NCBI GenBank assembly: GCA_963681505.1
Contig: OY811983.1
Location: forward strand, 6,383,001 to 6,447,000
Direction of reading: 5' to 3'
Origin: Eunapius fragilis
Taxonomy: Eukaryota > Porifera > Demospongiae > Spongillida > Spongillidae
Length of the DNA stretch: 64,000 nucleotides
Both the position numbers and the translations under genes were made by a program. The notes under the pieces are model-generated. The model was not told where the DNA came from, searched no databases, and was given only the letters and a program-made list of their open reading frames with translations. Below, piece after piece: positions 9,281-21,888 of the stretch (its first letter is position 1; every line of letters begins with the position of its first letter).

Positions 9281-12200
9281 TCAGAGGCCAGTGAATTCTC
9301 CGAGGTCATACACTACATTAACTTTATGTCCAAACCTGAGTGAATTAAAAAGTAGAGGGGAAGAATGGGGAGGAGAGTAGAATGGAGAGGGGAGGAGGAA
9401 CAGTAAAATGGAGAGGGGAGGAGGAACAGTAAAATGGAGAGGGAGGAGAAGCAGAATGGAGAGGGGAGGAGTAGCAGAATGGAGAGGGGAGGAGTCCCCC
9501 ATTGTATAAATATGGCATTAGATTTGGTTTTCAAGGCACGATGTCATCACTGACCTCTCAAAGCCCAGTCTGATGTCCTCAGCCTTGCTGGTGTTGCAGA
9601 CCATGGCAGACGTAGCGATGGTGGGATCAAACAAAGCCACAAAGTACATGCTCCCAACTCTGACGAGGTCCTCAGCAGTTACCTTGGCAACAGCACTAAG
9701 GAGGCTCCTACAGCAATGCATATCACTATCATTAAAGGCACACAGAAGGGGAGGGGGGTGGGGGTGAGGGGAGAGGCTTACTGGGAGAAGGTGATATTCA
9801 AGCCCTTCAGAGATGTTAGGATGGCCTGATCAGCCAAATCGTTCATGGACTGCTCGAGGTCAATGATGCAGAATATTGTACCACTGATGGCTGCTTCAAG
9901 CTGTCCTGGATCAACTGGCGTTTGGCCTTTCACGAATTCATCCTTTCAATAAACGATAAAATTATTCTAAACAGAGCCCCTCAAATATTGTCGCAAATAC
10001 AAAACTAACCACGATCTTTCTGGCAGCTTCATATGCCTGCACAAGATGACTGGACCTGAGCAGCATAAAGTACAGAAGGCCATCTTCAGGTTTGCATTCC
10101 AGCCTACAAAGGGTTATTTTATTAACAATAGTAATAATAGGCCAGTTACACTTAACCTGTAGCCATAGGAGAGACCCATTCCTCTTATCTGCCTCCACAA
10201 AGGACCCTGGTGGGAGGTGTACATGAGAGGCAATGTCGGGGGGGGAGGGGGAGGGGTGGGGGTACCTCCAATGCTCCGAGGTACTCAATGAGTACCATGA
10301 TTGAAGGAAGATCAGAGTGATCAGGTGTCTTGATGCAGGGAGCAGATTGTATGAGGTAACTAGACTCCACACTTCCTAAACCCGCCAAGGTGGTCCTTCC
10401 ACAGCTCAAATCCTGTAACAGGGACATCGATAGGCTTACAGCAGGTGGCTGAGCAGAACATGACCTGGGGACCAGAAAAACGTACAGAGGTAGAAAGTGA
10501 ACACAAAATAACAAATGCATACACATGCACACGCACACATATGCACAAACACACACACATACACACACATGCACACACAGACACACATGTACTCTCCACG
10601 CACCCTTCTAAATAAGAACTTGGCACAAACTGAAGCCAAGGTTCAGTAGGTACTTGATGAGGTAGAGTATCTGCATTCATGGCTACAAACACACGAATAT
10701 TTCCAGGAGAAACAAGAGCACTTTGTACACTCTTCAAGTCTTCAATAACCTGTGGTGGAAGCTGAAATTACGCAAGCAATACAATGACATGGCAAAGTAC
10801 CTTTTCTGATGTGGCGGGATCTTTTAGACATATCAGTAGATACTCAAGGAACTTCTCCTGTGTGACAGCGCTACAAGAATTATAGACACTTTCTGTTTCA
10901 AGAGAGAGAGATAGAGGGATTTTATAGTACTATCAATCTGGCGCTTTGGTACATGTAGTTAACTTTTACATGTAGTTAACTTTTACATGCACTTCATTTA
11001 GAAATGCACACATTGCTGGCTTGAAGCACATCACCATCACACATGTTATCCTTCCTAACCTGACACCTAAACCCAATTCACACAGAGAGAGAATAAATAA
11101 ACACAGACAGTCTGTTTACACAATACATTCAGCTCAAAGAGAGGGTCTGGATGTTGCAAACTTGAATAACTAAAGTCGCAATTTCACAGTTGCACATACC
11201 ACTGTACCGCATGTGATGTTTGTATTAAGTCAAAAGTGTGATGTAATGTACTAAGACCTTGTAACAGATGGACGCACCTCCTTTGAAGACCATATTGGAG
11301 TGGACCATCTTCACTGCCTTATCTCCCATCCTTTTAACCCTGCGGTGTGTCAATATATTTGGGCACGATGGACACGCCAGAGATCTGGGTTGGGCCACTA
11401 GCACTCACTTGGTTACATAGTTGAGCAGTTTATTAACAACAATAGTTAGCCTCTCTATGGTAAACTGAACACCATACATGGCTTCCTGGAGACATTCTAC
11501 TCCTTTTGTGTAGTACTCAGGCTCTACCTGTTTCCCCCGTGCCCCATCCCGGGCCAGCAGAGGTCAGAGGTAAGTACTATGCAGTGATTTTGAAGTGGTA
11601 ACAAACCTTTACGGTGACAAATGCTATCTCAGGGAACGTCCCACATACAAACTTATTTCCCTTCTGACCCAATACGGCTGAGGTGTTCACAGTATGATCA
11701 GCTATCTCCCTAACCCTGACATCATGGGGAACCAACACTGCAGGGGAAAAAAAAGCCCCCAGGACATTAACTAAGACGCGCCCCTAAAACAAAGCCACAC
11801 CCACCTCCGTTACGTTGGACTGGGGAATCAAAAAGTAACTCGAGGTACAGAGGGAGGTATGACCTTGACTTCTCTGGTACCACTGATGTGTTAAGGGCTG
11901 CCGTCAGCTGTGAAACCATCCGCCATTTTTGAACTCCACTGACTGTATATATATATCATGATCATAGCACCGCCCACCTTCACCAATGACGAGTGCATGT
12001 GGTGGAGCTGGAAGAAAAATGGCAGCTGGTCCACAGGCAGCTTTTGGGAGAGGCCAGCATCTGTTGTATCTTGGTTGCCATGGACAACGAGTGGATGAAA
12101 CCTTATACAGTCTATGCCTGGTATTGGAAAAGTGTTAACGATGTCCACTGGCGCAGGCAGCTTAAGGGTTAACAGTCAGAGGGGTTAAATGCTTCACAGT

Positions 12201-14893
12201 GTACGCCACAGTTGTGTGTCTACCTCATTCTGTCTAATGGCTTCCTCCAGCTCCTGCCCCTTCAGTTTTAGCCCCGCCTCCCCCAATGACTCCTTCTGCT
12301 TGGCTAGGCGTTCCTTTTCTTCCTGGGCCATTGTCTCAGCCAGTGCAATACTAGGTGTGCCCAACATCTAAACCAACACCCAACATTAACCCTCTGAAAG
12401 CTCCCAGATCACCCCACATGGCAACCCTCTGGAAGCTCCCGGACCACCCCACACATTAACCCTCTGAAAATTCCCAGACCTACGCACTTACAGCAACAAA
12501 TGGACCAGTAATGAAATATCGTTTGAGCAGCTCTAGCCAGAAGCTCTCCGGCTCTTCCAGCAGTTTACGGTAATGAACAGACTGATCCACGTAAGTGGTG
12601 AGCTGGTTATGGGAGTGGTTATGGGCGTGGTTATGGATGAGGTTATGGATGTGGGGACACATAGGTGTGAGGATTTCAATGTGGCCAACACGACACTCAC
12701 ATCTTCGGCTGCCTGTCCAAACAGAAAGTCGCCTATGGTTTGAAAGGCTACAAATGCATGTGGGTCCTCCTCCATCTACTCAGGTGATAGTCATATGACA
12801 GGCATGTGACAGGCACACATCCAGTCTAAGGATAGCAAAGACATACCTTATTTAGCAATCCTCTGATCTGTGTGACAAGGATAGACCGCATTCTGTTCAT
12901 GTCAAAAGGCGTCTTGCCATCAGTAATTGCAGAAAGAATTTCTAACACCCTTTTGATATAGACACACACATATGGACACACACATTTGGGGACCACCCAC
13001 ACACACTTACTTGTCCTTGATTCGTGGAAGCATCTCCATAGGTACACCATGGAACTCAAGTCCTACACAAACCACAGCATTCTCCTGCAGTAGCAATTCC
13101 ATCTAGAAAAGAAAAAAAAATTGTGAGTATTTTAGCTGACACACACACATATGCACACGCACATACACGCACATGCGCACACATACACATACGTGCTCAT
13201 GCACACCCCCTCACACACACACACGCATGCACACACACATGCGCACACACACATACGTGCTCATGCACACCCCCTCACACACACACGCATGCACACACAC
13301 ATACACACACATGCGCACACATACACCACATGTGTGCACGCACACCCACATACACACACATGCATGCACACACACACGCATGCACACACACATACACACA
13401 CATGCGCACACATACACACATACGTGCGCACGCACCCCCACATACACACACATGCATGCACACACACACACACGCACACATACACATACCTCAGAACAGT
13501 ACGGCTCTTCTATCTGTATCAGCCCGCGTTGCAGTGGAGCTACAGAAGTGCTATAAAGGTACTCGGAGAGAGACACAATGGCAGAGTACGCGTAACGGTC
13601 CATGGCCCTGGGCCCCCTCCAAGCCATCACCACCAACCCATCCCTCTCGTCATCGCAAGGGAAGGGCACAACCTCACACACACTGGACAACAGCGGAGGG
13701 ACAGGGGACTGCCAGGGGCGCTGCATTGTCGGGAGGGGACCCTGAATGAGTGTAAATTGGTGATCAGATGGAGCGGACAATGGAGCTCCACAGGGTAACT
13801 TAACCTTGCTTAGAATCTTCTCTTCAAGTGGAGCCAGTGCAGCGAACACTTCATCTGGTTTCAGTTGCCCTGTTATGATGACAGCAAGGTTGTCTGGCCG
13901 ATAGTATTGTTTGTGATAGGCTTTAACCTAGATCAGGGTTAAGATTAATAGCTAAGGTTAAACAGTACCACAAATGAACACCTTTTTAGCAGTTAAGAAT
14001 AACAGTACATTTATCAGTATAGGGTCATTACTGAACTAACCCGCTCATTGGAGCAGCTTGTGCGAAGGTTATGCAGTCGTCCTCCAGTATCTGACTTAAA
14101 AAGAAGCAAACCTATTCCCTTCAAGTGTACTGAAAGTGAAAGTTAATCCCTCACCTTGTATCCACAGTCCCCGGGGTACATGGCCTTTAAGAGTTGGAAC
14201 AGTGTTCGTTCCTCCGCAGTGTTCTCCCGGGCCTGCATCTCACAATACACCACACCTGCATCTTCTCCTTCACCATTGATGTGGTGCACTTCAGTAGTAA
14301 AGCCAGCATCCTAATAGATGCACACCAATACAGCCACTGTGCTTTGTCATCTACCAACTTACGGTCAGTGTGGGGTACAGGATGTGCTCCAAATAGGGTG
14401 GCATCAAGGTCAGAAAACCTTGACTTCCAGCATTTGTCATAGTGTACACAGTGTTGTCCACGTCTGTCCAAGCATTGGTACCACGTGCAAGGCAACGGTT
14501 TGCCAGTTGGTCCAGCACACCCTTTGTGTGCAATGCACGATGTAACGACGCAAAGTGGGAGTGGTTATAATACAGCATACCTTGTAAGGATAGTCCTCAC
14601 TTCCCAGAAAAATCAAGTGCTCGAGGGTGTGAGGAAGGCCGTCGTTGTCGTGGGCTTCAGTGGCTACAGAATGTAAAAAAAAAAAACACGCAGTCAGGTA
14701 TACGTATAAAATTACACCAGCTGCAGATCACTTGTGTCCCCTGCACCAAACCTAGGCAGAAATATCCGTTGACCAGCGGTCCCTCCACTTGTGCATGATA
14801 AACCGTCATGCCAGTCCTACGGCTCTTCAGCTTGCGTACAGTCACCCCGCAAATCTCGCACGAGCCCAGCTCTTCATACGCAACGCACTCCAT
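9281..14893 (-). CDS. M16-family zinc metallopeptidase, C05D11.1-like (presequence-protease/insulinase superfamily)
   Basis: Large multi-exon gene. ATG 14893 (MECVAYEELGSCEICGVTVR...) is followed by ...EAHDNDGLPHTLEHLIFLGS (about 14645-14590), the inverted zinc motif HxxEH, so the active site is intact. Then come RCLARGTNAWTDVDNTVYT, TEVHHINGEGEDAGVVYCEM, GGRLHNLRTSCSNER and YYRPDNLAVIITGQL, with the rest of the two M16 halves spread over exons down to 9281. The last exon (FGHKVNVVYDLGEFTGL, stop 9281-9283) is joined by GAG AG/G across an intron filled with a purine repeat to the exon ending ...EDIRLGFE. The family is about 1000 residues and occurs in fungi, plants and invertebrates but is poorly characterised. 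Introns hold CA-rich repeats. It is divergent from NEK copy A (150 bp). Confidence 0.88.
9355..9500. repeat. Purine minisatellite in last intron of M16 gene
   Basis: Units of about 23-30 bp built on aatggagaggggaggagga. The array forms most of the final intron; donor at about 9559 and acceptor at about 9350 on the minus strand. Confidence 0.75.
13136..13490. repeat. CA-rich cryptic repeat intron (M16 gene)
   Basis: About 350 bp of acacacatgcgcacacatacac-type words with embedded larger duplications (for example acacatacgtgctcatgcacac twice at 13190 and 13250). Intronic. The apparent Cys/Val and His/Thr reading frames are compositional artefacts. Confidence 0.8.
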
Positions 14894-15043
14894 GATTTAT
14901 TAAAATAGTGCAGTTATAATAGCATATAGTTATTTTGTTATCGATAAATAATCTAATTATGCCTCAGATGCAGTATGCTAGGAATGTAGGTTCATCTCTT
15001 CGTCATTCTCTCGCGCGTCGTGGTCGTGGTGGCGGATTCAAAC
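14894..15043. promoter_or_regulatory. 150-bp bidirectional promoter interval, M16 / NEK copy A
   Basis: Head-to-head start codons lie 150 bp apart. The left half is AT-rich, and the right half contains tctctcgcgcgtcgtgg, a CpG-rich stretch. No TATA box at a convincing distance. Confidence 0.5.
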
Positions 15044-17083
15044 ATGGCTGACAGCAGTATTACTGATGAGACCATTCAGGCCTTCTCTTCACTACCTATT
15101 CCGGACCCACACTCCGTGACCCCTGCTGTCCCCGACTACTATGCCTCTCTCAAAAACTTTCAAGTTGAAAAGAAGATCGGACAAGGCCAGTTCAGTGTCG
15201 TGTTCCGCGCCAAGTGTGTGGTGGACGGGAGAATAGTGGCACTCAAGAAAATTCAGGTAATAGGATTCAAATTTACCGTCTGTTATTATACACCCTGGCC
15301 TACGTTGCTAGATTTTTGACATGATGGACGCTAAAGCACGTCAGGACTGCATCAAAGAGATAGATCTACTAAAGGTAACTAATTGACCTGAAAGGAAGTG
15401 GCGCGGAAGGCAGAAGCCTTCGTAAAATAGATGTAAATGTAAATAGCCCTACGAATAGGGGCGCGGAAGGCATGTTACGTGTAAATAGTCCTACATGATG
15501 ATAAAACGTCCGCTACGGTACGAAAAGCGTACAAATAAAAAAGCTCTTGAAATTCAAGTGATTGGCAAGCATGAATATGTGTGTTCTGTGATAACATATC
15601 ATACATGTTTAGGACCGTCAGTATACACTCATCCCTTACTAAATTTAGTACCGTTTATTTAATCTCTTAGCATCTCCCTAAAAATCCTATTTACTACCTA
15701 CCTAAGTCTGTAAATATATGAATGTAATTTAAAGTTTACAAACATAGCTGTCAGCTGGTCTTGTTACCCGTAAATTAGTATATGTGGCATTGATCAAAAT
15801 CAGTAAGTGAAGGAAATGCCATCCAGTTTCGTATAAGTTTGTAGTATTGAGTTTTACAAAGTTCTGTAGCTTTGTGAGTGATATTCTAGTTAAAAATAAA
15901 CAATAAAAACAATTAAATGTATTTGGAATGTCCTATACATACAGCAACTCAACCATCCCAATGTGATTACCTACCTCGCTTCTTTCGTGGAAAATAATGA
16001 GGTGAGGCTTCCTTGAGCTAACACGCCCATGCACTAACTCTTATCACGTGATCAGCTGAACATAGTCCTGGAGCTAGCTGATGCAGGAGACCTATCAAAA
16101 ATGATCAGAGTAAGTAGCGAAGTCATTATTTGCCAATGTATCCATAGTAACGGTCCTTTTTTTTTTCAGCATTTCAAAAGAGTTAAAGAGTTGATTCCTG
16201 AAAGGACTATTTGGTACACACCCCTCCATTGTATGTATTGCCCCCTGCCTTATCCATACCCACTCACTCAGGAGGTACTTTGTGCAACTGTGCAGTGCCC
16301 TCGAACACATGCACTCACGAAGAGTGATGCATAGAGGTGAGCTCTAGATGGGAAAGCTGAAACGTGTGTCATCATAACACACTTGGCAGATATCAAACCA
16401 GCAAATGTATTTGTAACAGCATCAGGAGTCGTAAAGCTCGGAGACCTTGGTCTGGGTAGGTTCTTCAGCTCAAAGACAACAGCTGCCCACTCCCTTGGTT
16501 AGTCTGCACGTGGTTTGGTGTACATGGTAGTCATGATGCAGTCCTCTTGGGCAGTGGGCACACCCTACTATATGTCTCCTGAGAGGGTCCATGAGCATAG
16601 CTATGATTTCAAATCTGACATCTGGTCGCTAGGCTGCTTGTTGTATGAGGTATGCTCTTCACCTTGGTCATTATTAAATAGCCACCACCCATCCTTGGGA
16701 CACACACACACACAACACATACACACACACATACATACACACACATACACACACATACACACACACATACACACACACACATACACACAGATGGCAGCTT
16801 TGCAGTCACCCTTCTATGGAGACAAGTTGAACTTGTACTCCCTGTGCAAGAAGATAGACAAATGTGATTACCCCCCACTCCCAGCAGACATCTACTCACA
16901 AGAGGTGAGGGTCAATGGACAATGGGTCAAATGACTATATTTATAAACTACCAGCTTCGAGAGCTAGTTGATGCCTGCATCAATGCTAATCCTGCTGACC
17001 GACCAGACATACAGACAGTGTATGGAATCGCCAAGGAGATGTATGAGCGCACCAAAATGGCTGGGCAAGCCAAACGATTATGA
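15044..17083 (+). CDS. NEK6/NEK7-like mitotic serine/threonine kinase, copy A
   Basis: [12 protein letters not shown]... N-extension, then the kinase domain: [10 protein letters not shown] glycine loop, VALKKI lysine, helix C ([10 protein letters not shown]), [14 protein letters not shown] hinge, [11 protein letters not shown] catalytic loop, [12 protein letters not shown] (DLG in place of DFG, as usual in NEK6/7), activation segment [52 protein letters not shown] and [19 protein letters not shown]. It ends ...GQAKRL, TGA 17081-17083. Length and order match NEK6/7 (about 300 residues), which act in spindle assembly; mammalian NEK7 also controls NLRP3. Coding starts at 15044. From about 15942 to the end, exons and introns are nearly identical to copy B at 21538-22647 on the other strand, while the first exons have diverged. 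Confidence 0.95.
15942..17054 (+). repeat. Left arm of inverted NEK duplication (conversion tract)
   Basis: About 1.1 kb, almost identical to the reverse complement of 21538-22647, including intron bases. For example the intron starting gtgagctctagatgggaaag is shared. Differences are mainly repeat-length changes (CA tract) and one intron near 16110-16180. Confidence 0.9.
16697..16793. repeat. CA/CATA dinucleotide-rich intron segment
   Basis: acacacac and acatacac words in the NEK copy A intron. The equivalent intron in copy B is a pure (TG)n run at 21841-21888 as read on the plus strand. Confidence 0.85.
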
Positions 17084-17343
17084 TGATGATGTTCTCCTGA
17101 GGCTCCTATGTTTGTCTGTGCACTGAATCAACTAAGACTTCCATATAATTCATTTCTCATCACTTGCTAAAAATCATATACATCTTATGTATTTTTGGTA
17201 CACAAAGTGTACTATATAGTTCATTAAAATAAATCACGTAACGCATGGAGCAATGCTTGAAAGATTGTAACACCCATAATCAAACTGTTTCACTGTATCA
17301 GATATATATTTTTTAAAGCTGCACAATTTGGAAAGCATAACAA

Positions 17344-18289
17344 TTAGCTATGAGCAGGCTGATAAACACCGTGTCCAAATGTTCCTGTCCTTGAAGTGGC
17401 ATCCGACGCGTGAGACATAAATGCAGCTGTACGCTCCTGTTCGGTGCGAAATGTCTGAAGGTTTGCAGGAACCTATTACGCGGAGGATAATTCACACTCC
17501 AATAGAATCATTTATTTGACCCACACCTGTGCAAATTTCGACATCTTCCAAAGAGGAGCAGGTTCCACTGGTTCAGAATAGTGTCTTAGCAGAGACGCTC
17601 TGGTTTCATACACCTTTCCATTCAGCTTCTATATAACGAGATCTCGGGGGTATAGCACATATCATTATTATGTGCTCTGTCTGTACCTTGCCCATGAGTT
17701 CCCTTTTACGCTTTATCTCTGACTTTCTTGCTTCCTCCAACCACTCTTCCTGGTAGCGGTGCGCCAAAAGCTCGAACACGGGGGTTGATGGTCGTGTTGA
17801 AATGCCGAATGTAATGTCTGGGGGGGCGGGGGGCTCTCTCTTTCCCCTAGGCGACTCCTCTTTTCGCCGAATATCATGCGTCTTCCTGTATTGTGCTTGT
17901 TCGATGGCCGTGGTCAGCCCAGACTGCACAGAACGCTTGTTAAGGGTCATGAAGTCTTTAGCTGGCTCGCCCGTAGCAGCCTTACTTGCAGGTCGACGAG
18001 TGTTCCACACCATCACTATAACATAGGCAAGCTTAGTTCCAGCTACATAAGTTAAACTTTACCTTCTGCAACACCCCCATCCAAGCGCTCATTCTGCATT
18101 CCGTAAGTGAACTCCACAGGCGGTAGGCTAAAGCATCGAGTCCTGATTTTCCCTGTCTGAGCCTGTACCGGCAATGCAAGGTTGTGACATATGTTCCACG
18201 AAATACTAACAACGTACCCTAATCAGCAGAGGGTTTGTAGAGAGCGATTCCCTTTGCGATCCTAATGCTTTTAGTTCCTTTCTACTCAT
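17344..18289 (-). CDS. CFAP77: CFAP77, cilia- and flagella-associated protein 77
   Basis: Four or five exons. ATG 18289 gives MSRKELKALGSQRESLSTNP; then TGKIRTRCFSLPPVEFTYGM with RLDGGVAE; then MVWNTRRPASKAATGEPAKD, FMTLNKRSVQSGLTTAIEQA, YRKTHDIR; then EPPAPPDITFGISTRPSTPV and FELLAHRYQEEWLEEARKSE, the most conserved CFAP77 block. The last exon carries VPANLQTFRTEQERTAAF and ends TGTFGHGVYQPAHS with TAA 17344-17346. In vertebrates CFAP77 is a microtubule inner protein of axonemal B-tubules. The N-terminus is shorter than in mammals. It shares a 69-bp promoter with TTC16. Confidence 0.93.
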
Positions 18290-18358
18290 TTCGCGATTTG
18301 TACATGCAGCTTCGCTGCCATAGCAACTAAGTTATCACGTGATCTGAGATCCGCTGTC
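18290..18358. promoter_or_regulatory. Bidirectional CFAP77/TTC16 promoter with X-box-like RFX site
   Basis: gctgccatagcaac at 18314-18327 fits the RFX X-box (GTNRCC N1-3 RGYAAC) at 11 of 12 half-site positions; only the second base differs. A palindromic atcacgtgat E-box sits beside it at about 18333-18342. Both flanking genes encode cilium-associated proteins, as expected for RFX control. Confidence 0.65.
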
Positions 18359-21191
18359 ATGACTACGGCTGAGATGGCCGGAGCTGTGATATCCACCTTT
18401 GCTGAGATAATGGAAAAGAAAATTAATTCAATGTAATATAATAAGTATTGTTTCCATCAGTACACAACTTTACATGATTCTCAGGCTCCAGGAGGCCGCT
18501 GGACTATTGACGAGCAATCCACAGGGAGCTATTACCAAACTCACAAGAGCAATAGCGCTACAGCCACACAACGCAGAACTGTTCAGACAGCGGGCAGAAG
18601 CTTACGAGGCACTACATGATCACCATTCAGCTATTTTAAATTTTAGAAAGGCGTTAATTCTTGGCCCGCCAAATAAAGACGCTCTTGCCGTCAGAATGGC
18701 GGAAGTGTACTGCACTTACGGGGAACGTTTATGCGAAGAGCAGCAGCACGTGCTAGCATTAGAGATGTTCATGAAGGCGCTTGAACACCAGCCACATAAT
18801 AGGGAGTATGCCTTAAAAAGGTACCAGATATCGCCAATCAAAAAAAAATTGTGTGCATACTAGGAAAAAAAAAAAAGTGATTCCCCATGTTGATAAAAAC
18901 TGTATATAATCTGCATTAGAATGTCTACAACCTGTTTCAGTCTGGGTGGCGTGGTGATTCCCTTTTTTTTTTTTTTTTTTTTGCTATCAGTGTGAGTGTA
19001 AGTGTAGATTGCAAGAATGTAGATTGTAAGAATACTCAATGCCACTCATTGAATGAGTCCTCTAATTCTTAAAATAGAATCACATGTTTGTCTACATTGA
19101 AGCGGTATGATGAGTGTATCGAGATGATAAAGCAGCAGCTTGAAGAGGACGGTACTAGCACAGGTCTCTACACTTCCAGATCTGTGCTGCACATGATGTT
19201 TGGCAATGTAAGTCACCCAAGTTATGACCAGCAAACAGTGCTTCCATCCGTACTACGTACAGAACACACAAGCATTCTATGATGCATGCCGGGCACTTGA
19301 GCTGGATCCTTCTAACTTCAAGGCTGGCCATCTCAAAGATCAGCTGGAGGCTAAAGCCGAAGCCTTTAAAAGCAATGTCAGTTTTTGTGTGTAATGCAGT
19401 ACACCTCTACCGCTGACCACACCTCTTCCTCTCTCCCCTGCATCATGACCGTATAGGCCATCACCCATGCATTAGTTGGTGAAAAGGCAGAGGCCATTAA
19501 AAATATCACTAGTGCAATTGAAAGCAACCCGCAAAGGGTCGACTACCACATCTTTAGGTAAGTTGCGTACATTTGTTGTCTGTTATAAACCATGACTCAA
19601 TGTAGAGGATCGTTGTACCGGAAGACAGGCCAGTACGACAAGGCGTTGGACGACTTACTTATAGCGATGGATATTAACGAACACAAAGTGGAGTGTCCAT
19701 TGTACAGTGCAGCCTCCCGGCAGCTGGTATTGACGTACAATGACTTTGCTATTGAATGCTTCAGGTATGACCCTTTCCATGTCCTCATGTGCTCGGTGCA
19801 CTCCAACACACTGTCTCTCTCTCTCTCTGCACGTTGCATTCTCCATAACTCACAAAACACTATCTTCTCTACACATTCCACGCACAACCATCACCATTCT
19901 TAAGCAAACAACACTATGATGAAGCTGTGACACTGCTGAACAAGGCAATAAAGTCTGAGAAGAGAGAGAAGGGACTTTATGTTAACAGAGGGGGTAATGT
20001 AGACTGTATGGTCCATAAACACATCGATGCATTGAAATTTGTTTTCAGACTGTTTCTATCATATGAGGAACCTTCCCTTTGCCTTGGCTGACTACAAGCA
20101 AGCATTTGAATTGGATCAAAGTGATTGGGGCATTGCGTCAAGGATTGCTGTTGTCACTTATGAAATTGGGCTACAACATTTTCATGAACAGAATCTCATA
20201 AAGGCCAAAGAGTATCTTTCTGATGCTATCAAATTCAACCCCAGCATCAGCCATTTCTATGTTTGCAGAGCAATGGTTCTCCAAGCATTAAAGGTGATAA
20301 ATGAACATGTGCCATTCACATGAGCAGGCACATTTACAGACTCACTCATGTGAAAGACACATGCACTCTCACATGTATACCCAGCAATTATATTATGGCA
20401 TCTTGTCATCAGCTTGGCCGAGATTGATAAGATCATGGCAAGTTTTTTTTTAATTTTTTTTTTACCAGCATGTCAAGATCTGATACTGATCTTGGGCAAG
20501 TGCCAAATTCCTGCCATAACCATGGCTGACTTGCCATGATTATGCTGGGCAAGAAGTAGCCAAGATGTTTTTGCTGTGCATACTGACTCACTCACATGAC
20601 AGATATGTTCACATGTTGACTCACTTTCACTGATCTTCTGGTTTGCAGAATATTCCAGAGGCAGAAAGAGATTTGGCACGTGCACTTTATTTAGAACCTA
20701 ACAATGAGAACTGCCTTGCTGTTATGGCAAGGGTATGCCCCGGAAAAATAAAGGAGGATATTTTGGAGAACTATACAGTTCCTTCACCTCCCCTTCAGTC
20801 AGCTATGACATCTTCATTGGGCAGAAGTCCTCCAACTGATCCAACCAATAAGGATGGTACTTCTATATTAACTGTATTACTCAAAGATGAAAGCATAAGG
20901 CCATTTACTCACCTACAAGACAAGATAATAGATGCCGCTGACTTGACATGTTCAAATCCCTCTAACCATTCACTTCTGCATAATGATTCCCAGCCAGGTA
21001 CCCAGTCCCCGAGAGATTTTTATATGCAGATGTTCTACTGTAAGAAAGCAGTAAGCACCTCTGCTTGTGTCTCCCTGCATAGTTATATGCTCCATCCACA
21101 GGTTTCAGAAGACTTCAGGAGGATGATGGACACTTTGGTGCCATCTCAGGTCCCTGCAATAAAGCTCCTTCCTCTGAGGGGTGTGGTTTGA
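18359..21191 (+). CDS. TTC16: TTC16, tetratricopeptide repeat protein 16
   Basis: ATG 18359 (MTTAEMAGAVISTFAEIMEK) is joined through a short intron to LQEAAGLLTSNPQGAITKLT, RAIALQPHNAELFRQRAEAY (TPR1-2). Further TPRs: MFMKALEHQPHNREYALK, YDECIEMIKQQLEEDGTSTG, AFYDACRALELDPSNFKAG, ITSAIESNPQRVDYHIFR, then QLVLTYNDFAIECF, NKAIKSEKREKGLYVNRG, FALADYKQAFELDQSD, EYLSDAIKFNPSISHFYVCR and EAERDLARALYLEPNNENCL. The segment with TYNDFA and KREKGLY is characteristic of TTC16, which is associated with ciliated cells. The tail is low-complexity and ends RRMMDTLVPSQVPAIKLLPL... at TGA 21191. A 51-nt intron (21051-21101) is a multiple of three with no stop, so it may be retained. Confidence 0.9.
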
Positions 21192-21522
21192 ATGAAGGCA
21201 GAACACAGATTCCACAAGTTACCTGGTAGTTATTAACACAGCACATGCCGCTGGCAATTAACACAGCTAACTGACACTTATCCTGCCAACTCTACTGCCT
21301 AGAAGTGCCCCTGGAATGGTTGAAAACTAACATAATTTCATAGCAGTTTAATTTCAACAACCACATTAAGTTATCAGATCACACAGATTTAGCAAATTCA
21401 TTGGATTGTACTGGATGGTATACTAGGGACAGAACAACATGTACACATTGTTGATACAATAAATATTACAGCAAAACAGGATGTTCTCTAAGACAAATAA
21501 CAAAGCATAGTACATCTTGGAG
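21192..21522. other. 3' intergenic interval between convergent TTC16 and NEK copy B
   Basis: 331 bp of AT-rich 3' UTR-type sequence, including an ATTAAC-rich stretch. I see no gene or repeat in it. It also contains aataaa on the plus strand at about 21460. Confidence 0.5.
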
Positions 21523-21839
21523 CTAAGCCTGTGCTCTGGTGCGCTCATACATCTCCTTGGCGATTCCATATACTGTTTGTATGTCTGGTCGGTCAGCAGG
21601 ATTAGTTCTGATACAGGCGTCAACTAGCTCTCGAAGCTGGTAGTTATGTAAAGATATGATCATACAATCTAGCAACCTCACCTCTGTCCCTCAAAAAAAA
21701 ATGCAATTTCACCCTTTGACCCTCACCTCTTGTGAGTAGATGTCCGCTGGCAGTGGGGGGTAATCACATTTGTCTATCTTCTTGCACAGGGAGTACAAGT
21801 TCATCTTGTCTCCATAGAAGGGAGACTGCAAAGCTGCCA

Positions 21840-21888
<49 letters not shown>

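Noticed and set aside
13123..13850. HTHTHAHT and CVCVCV proteins
   Set aside because: CA-repeat intron of the M16 gene; the only real coding part is the exon about 13490-13850 in the minus-strand M16 frame.
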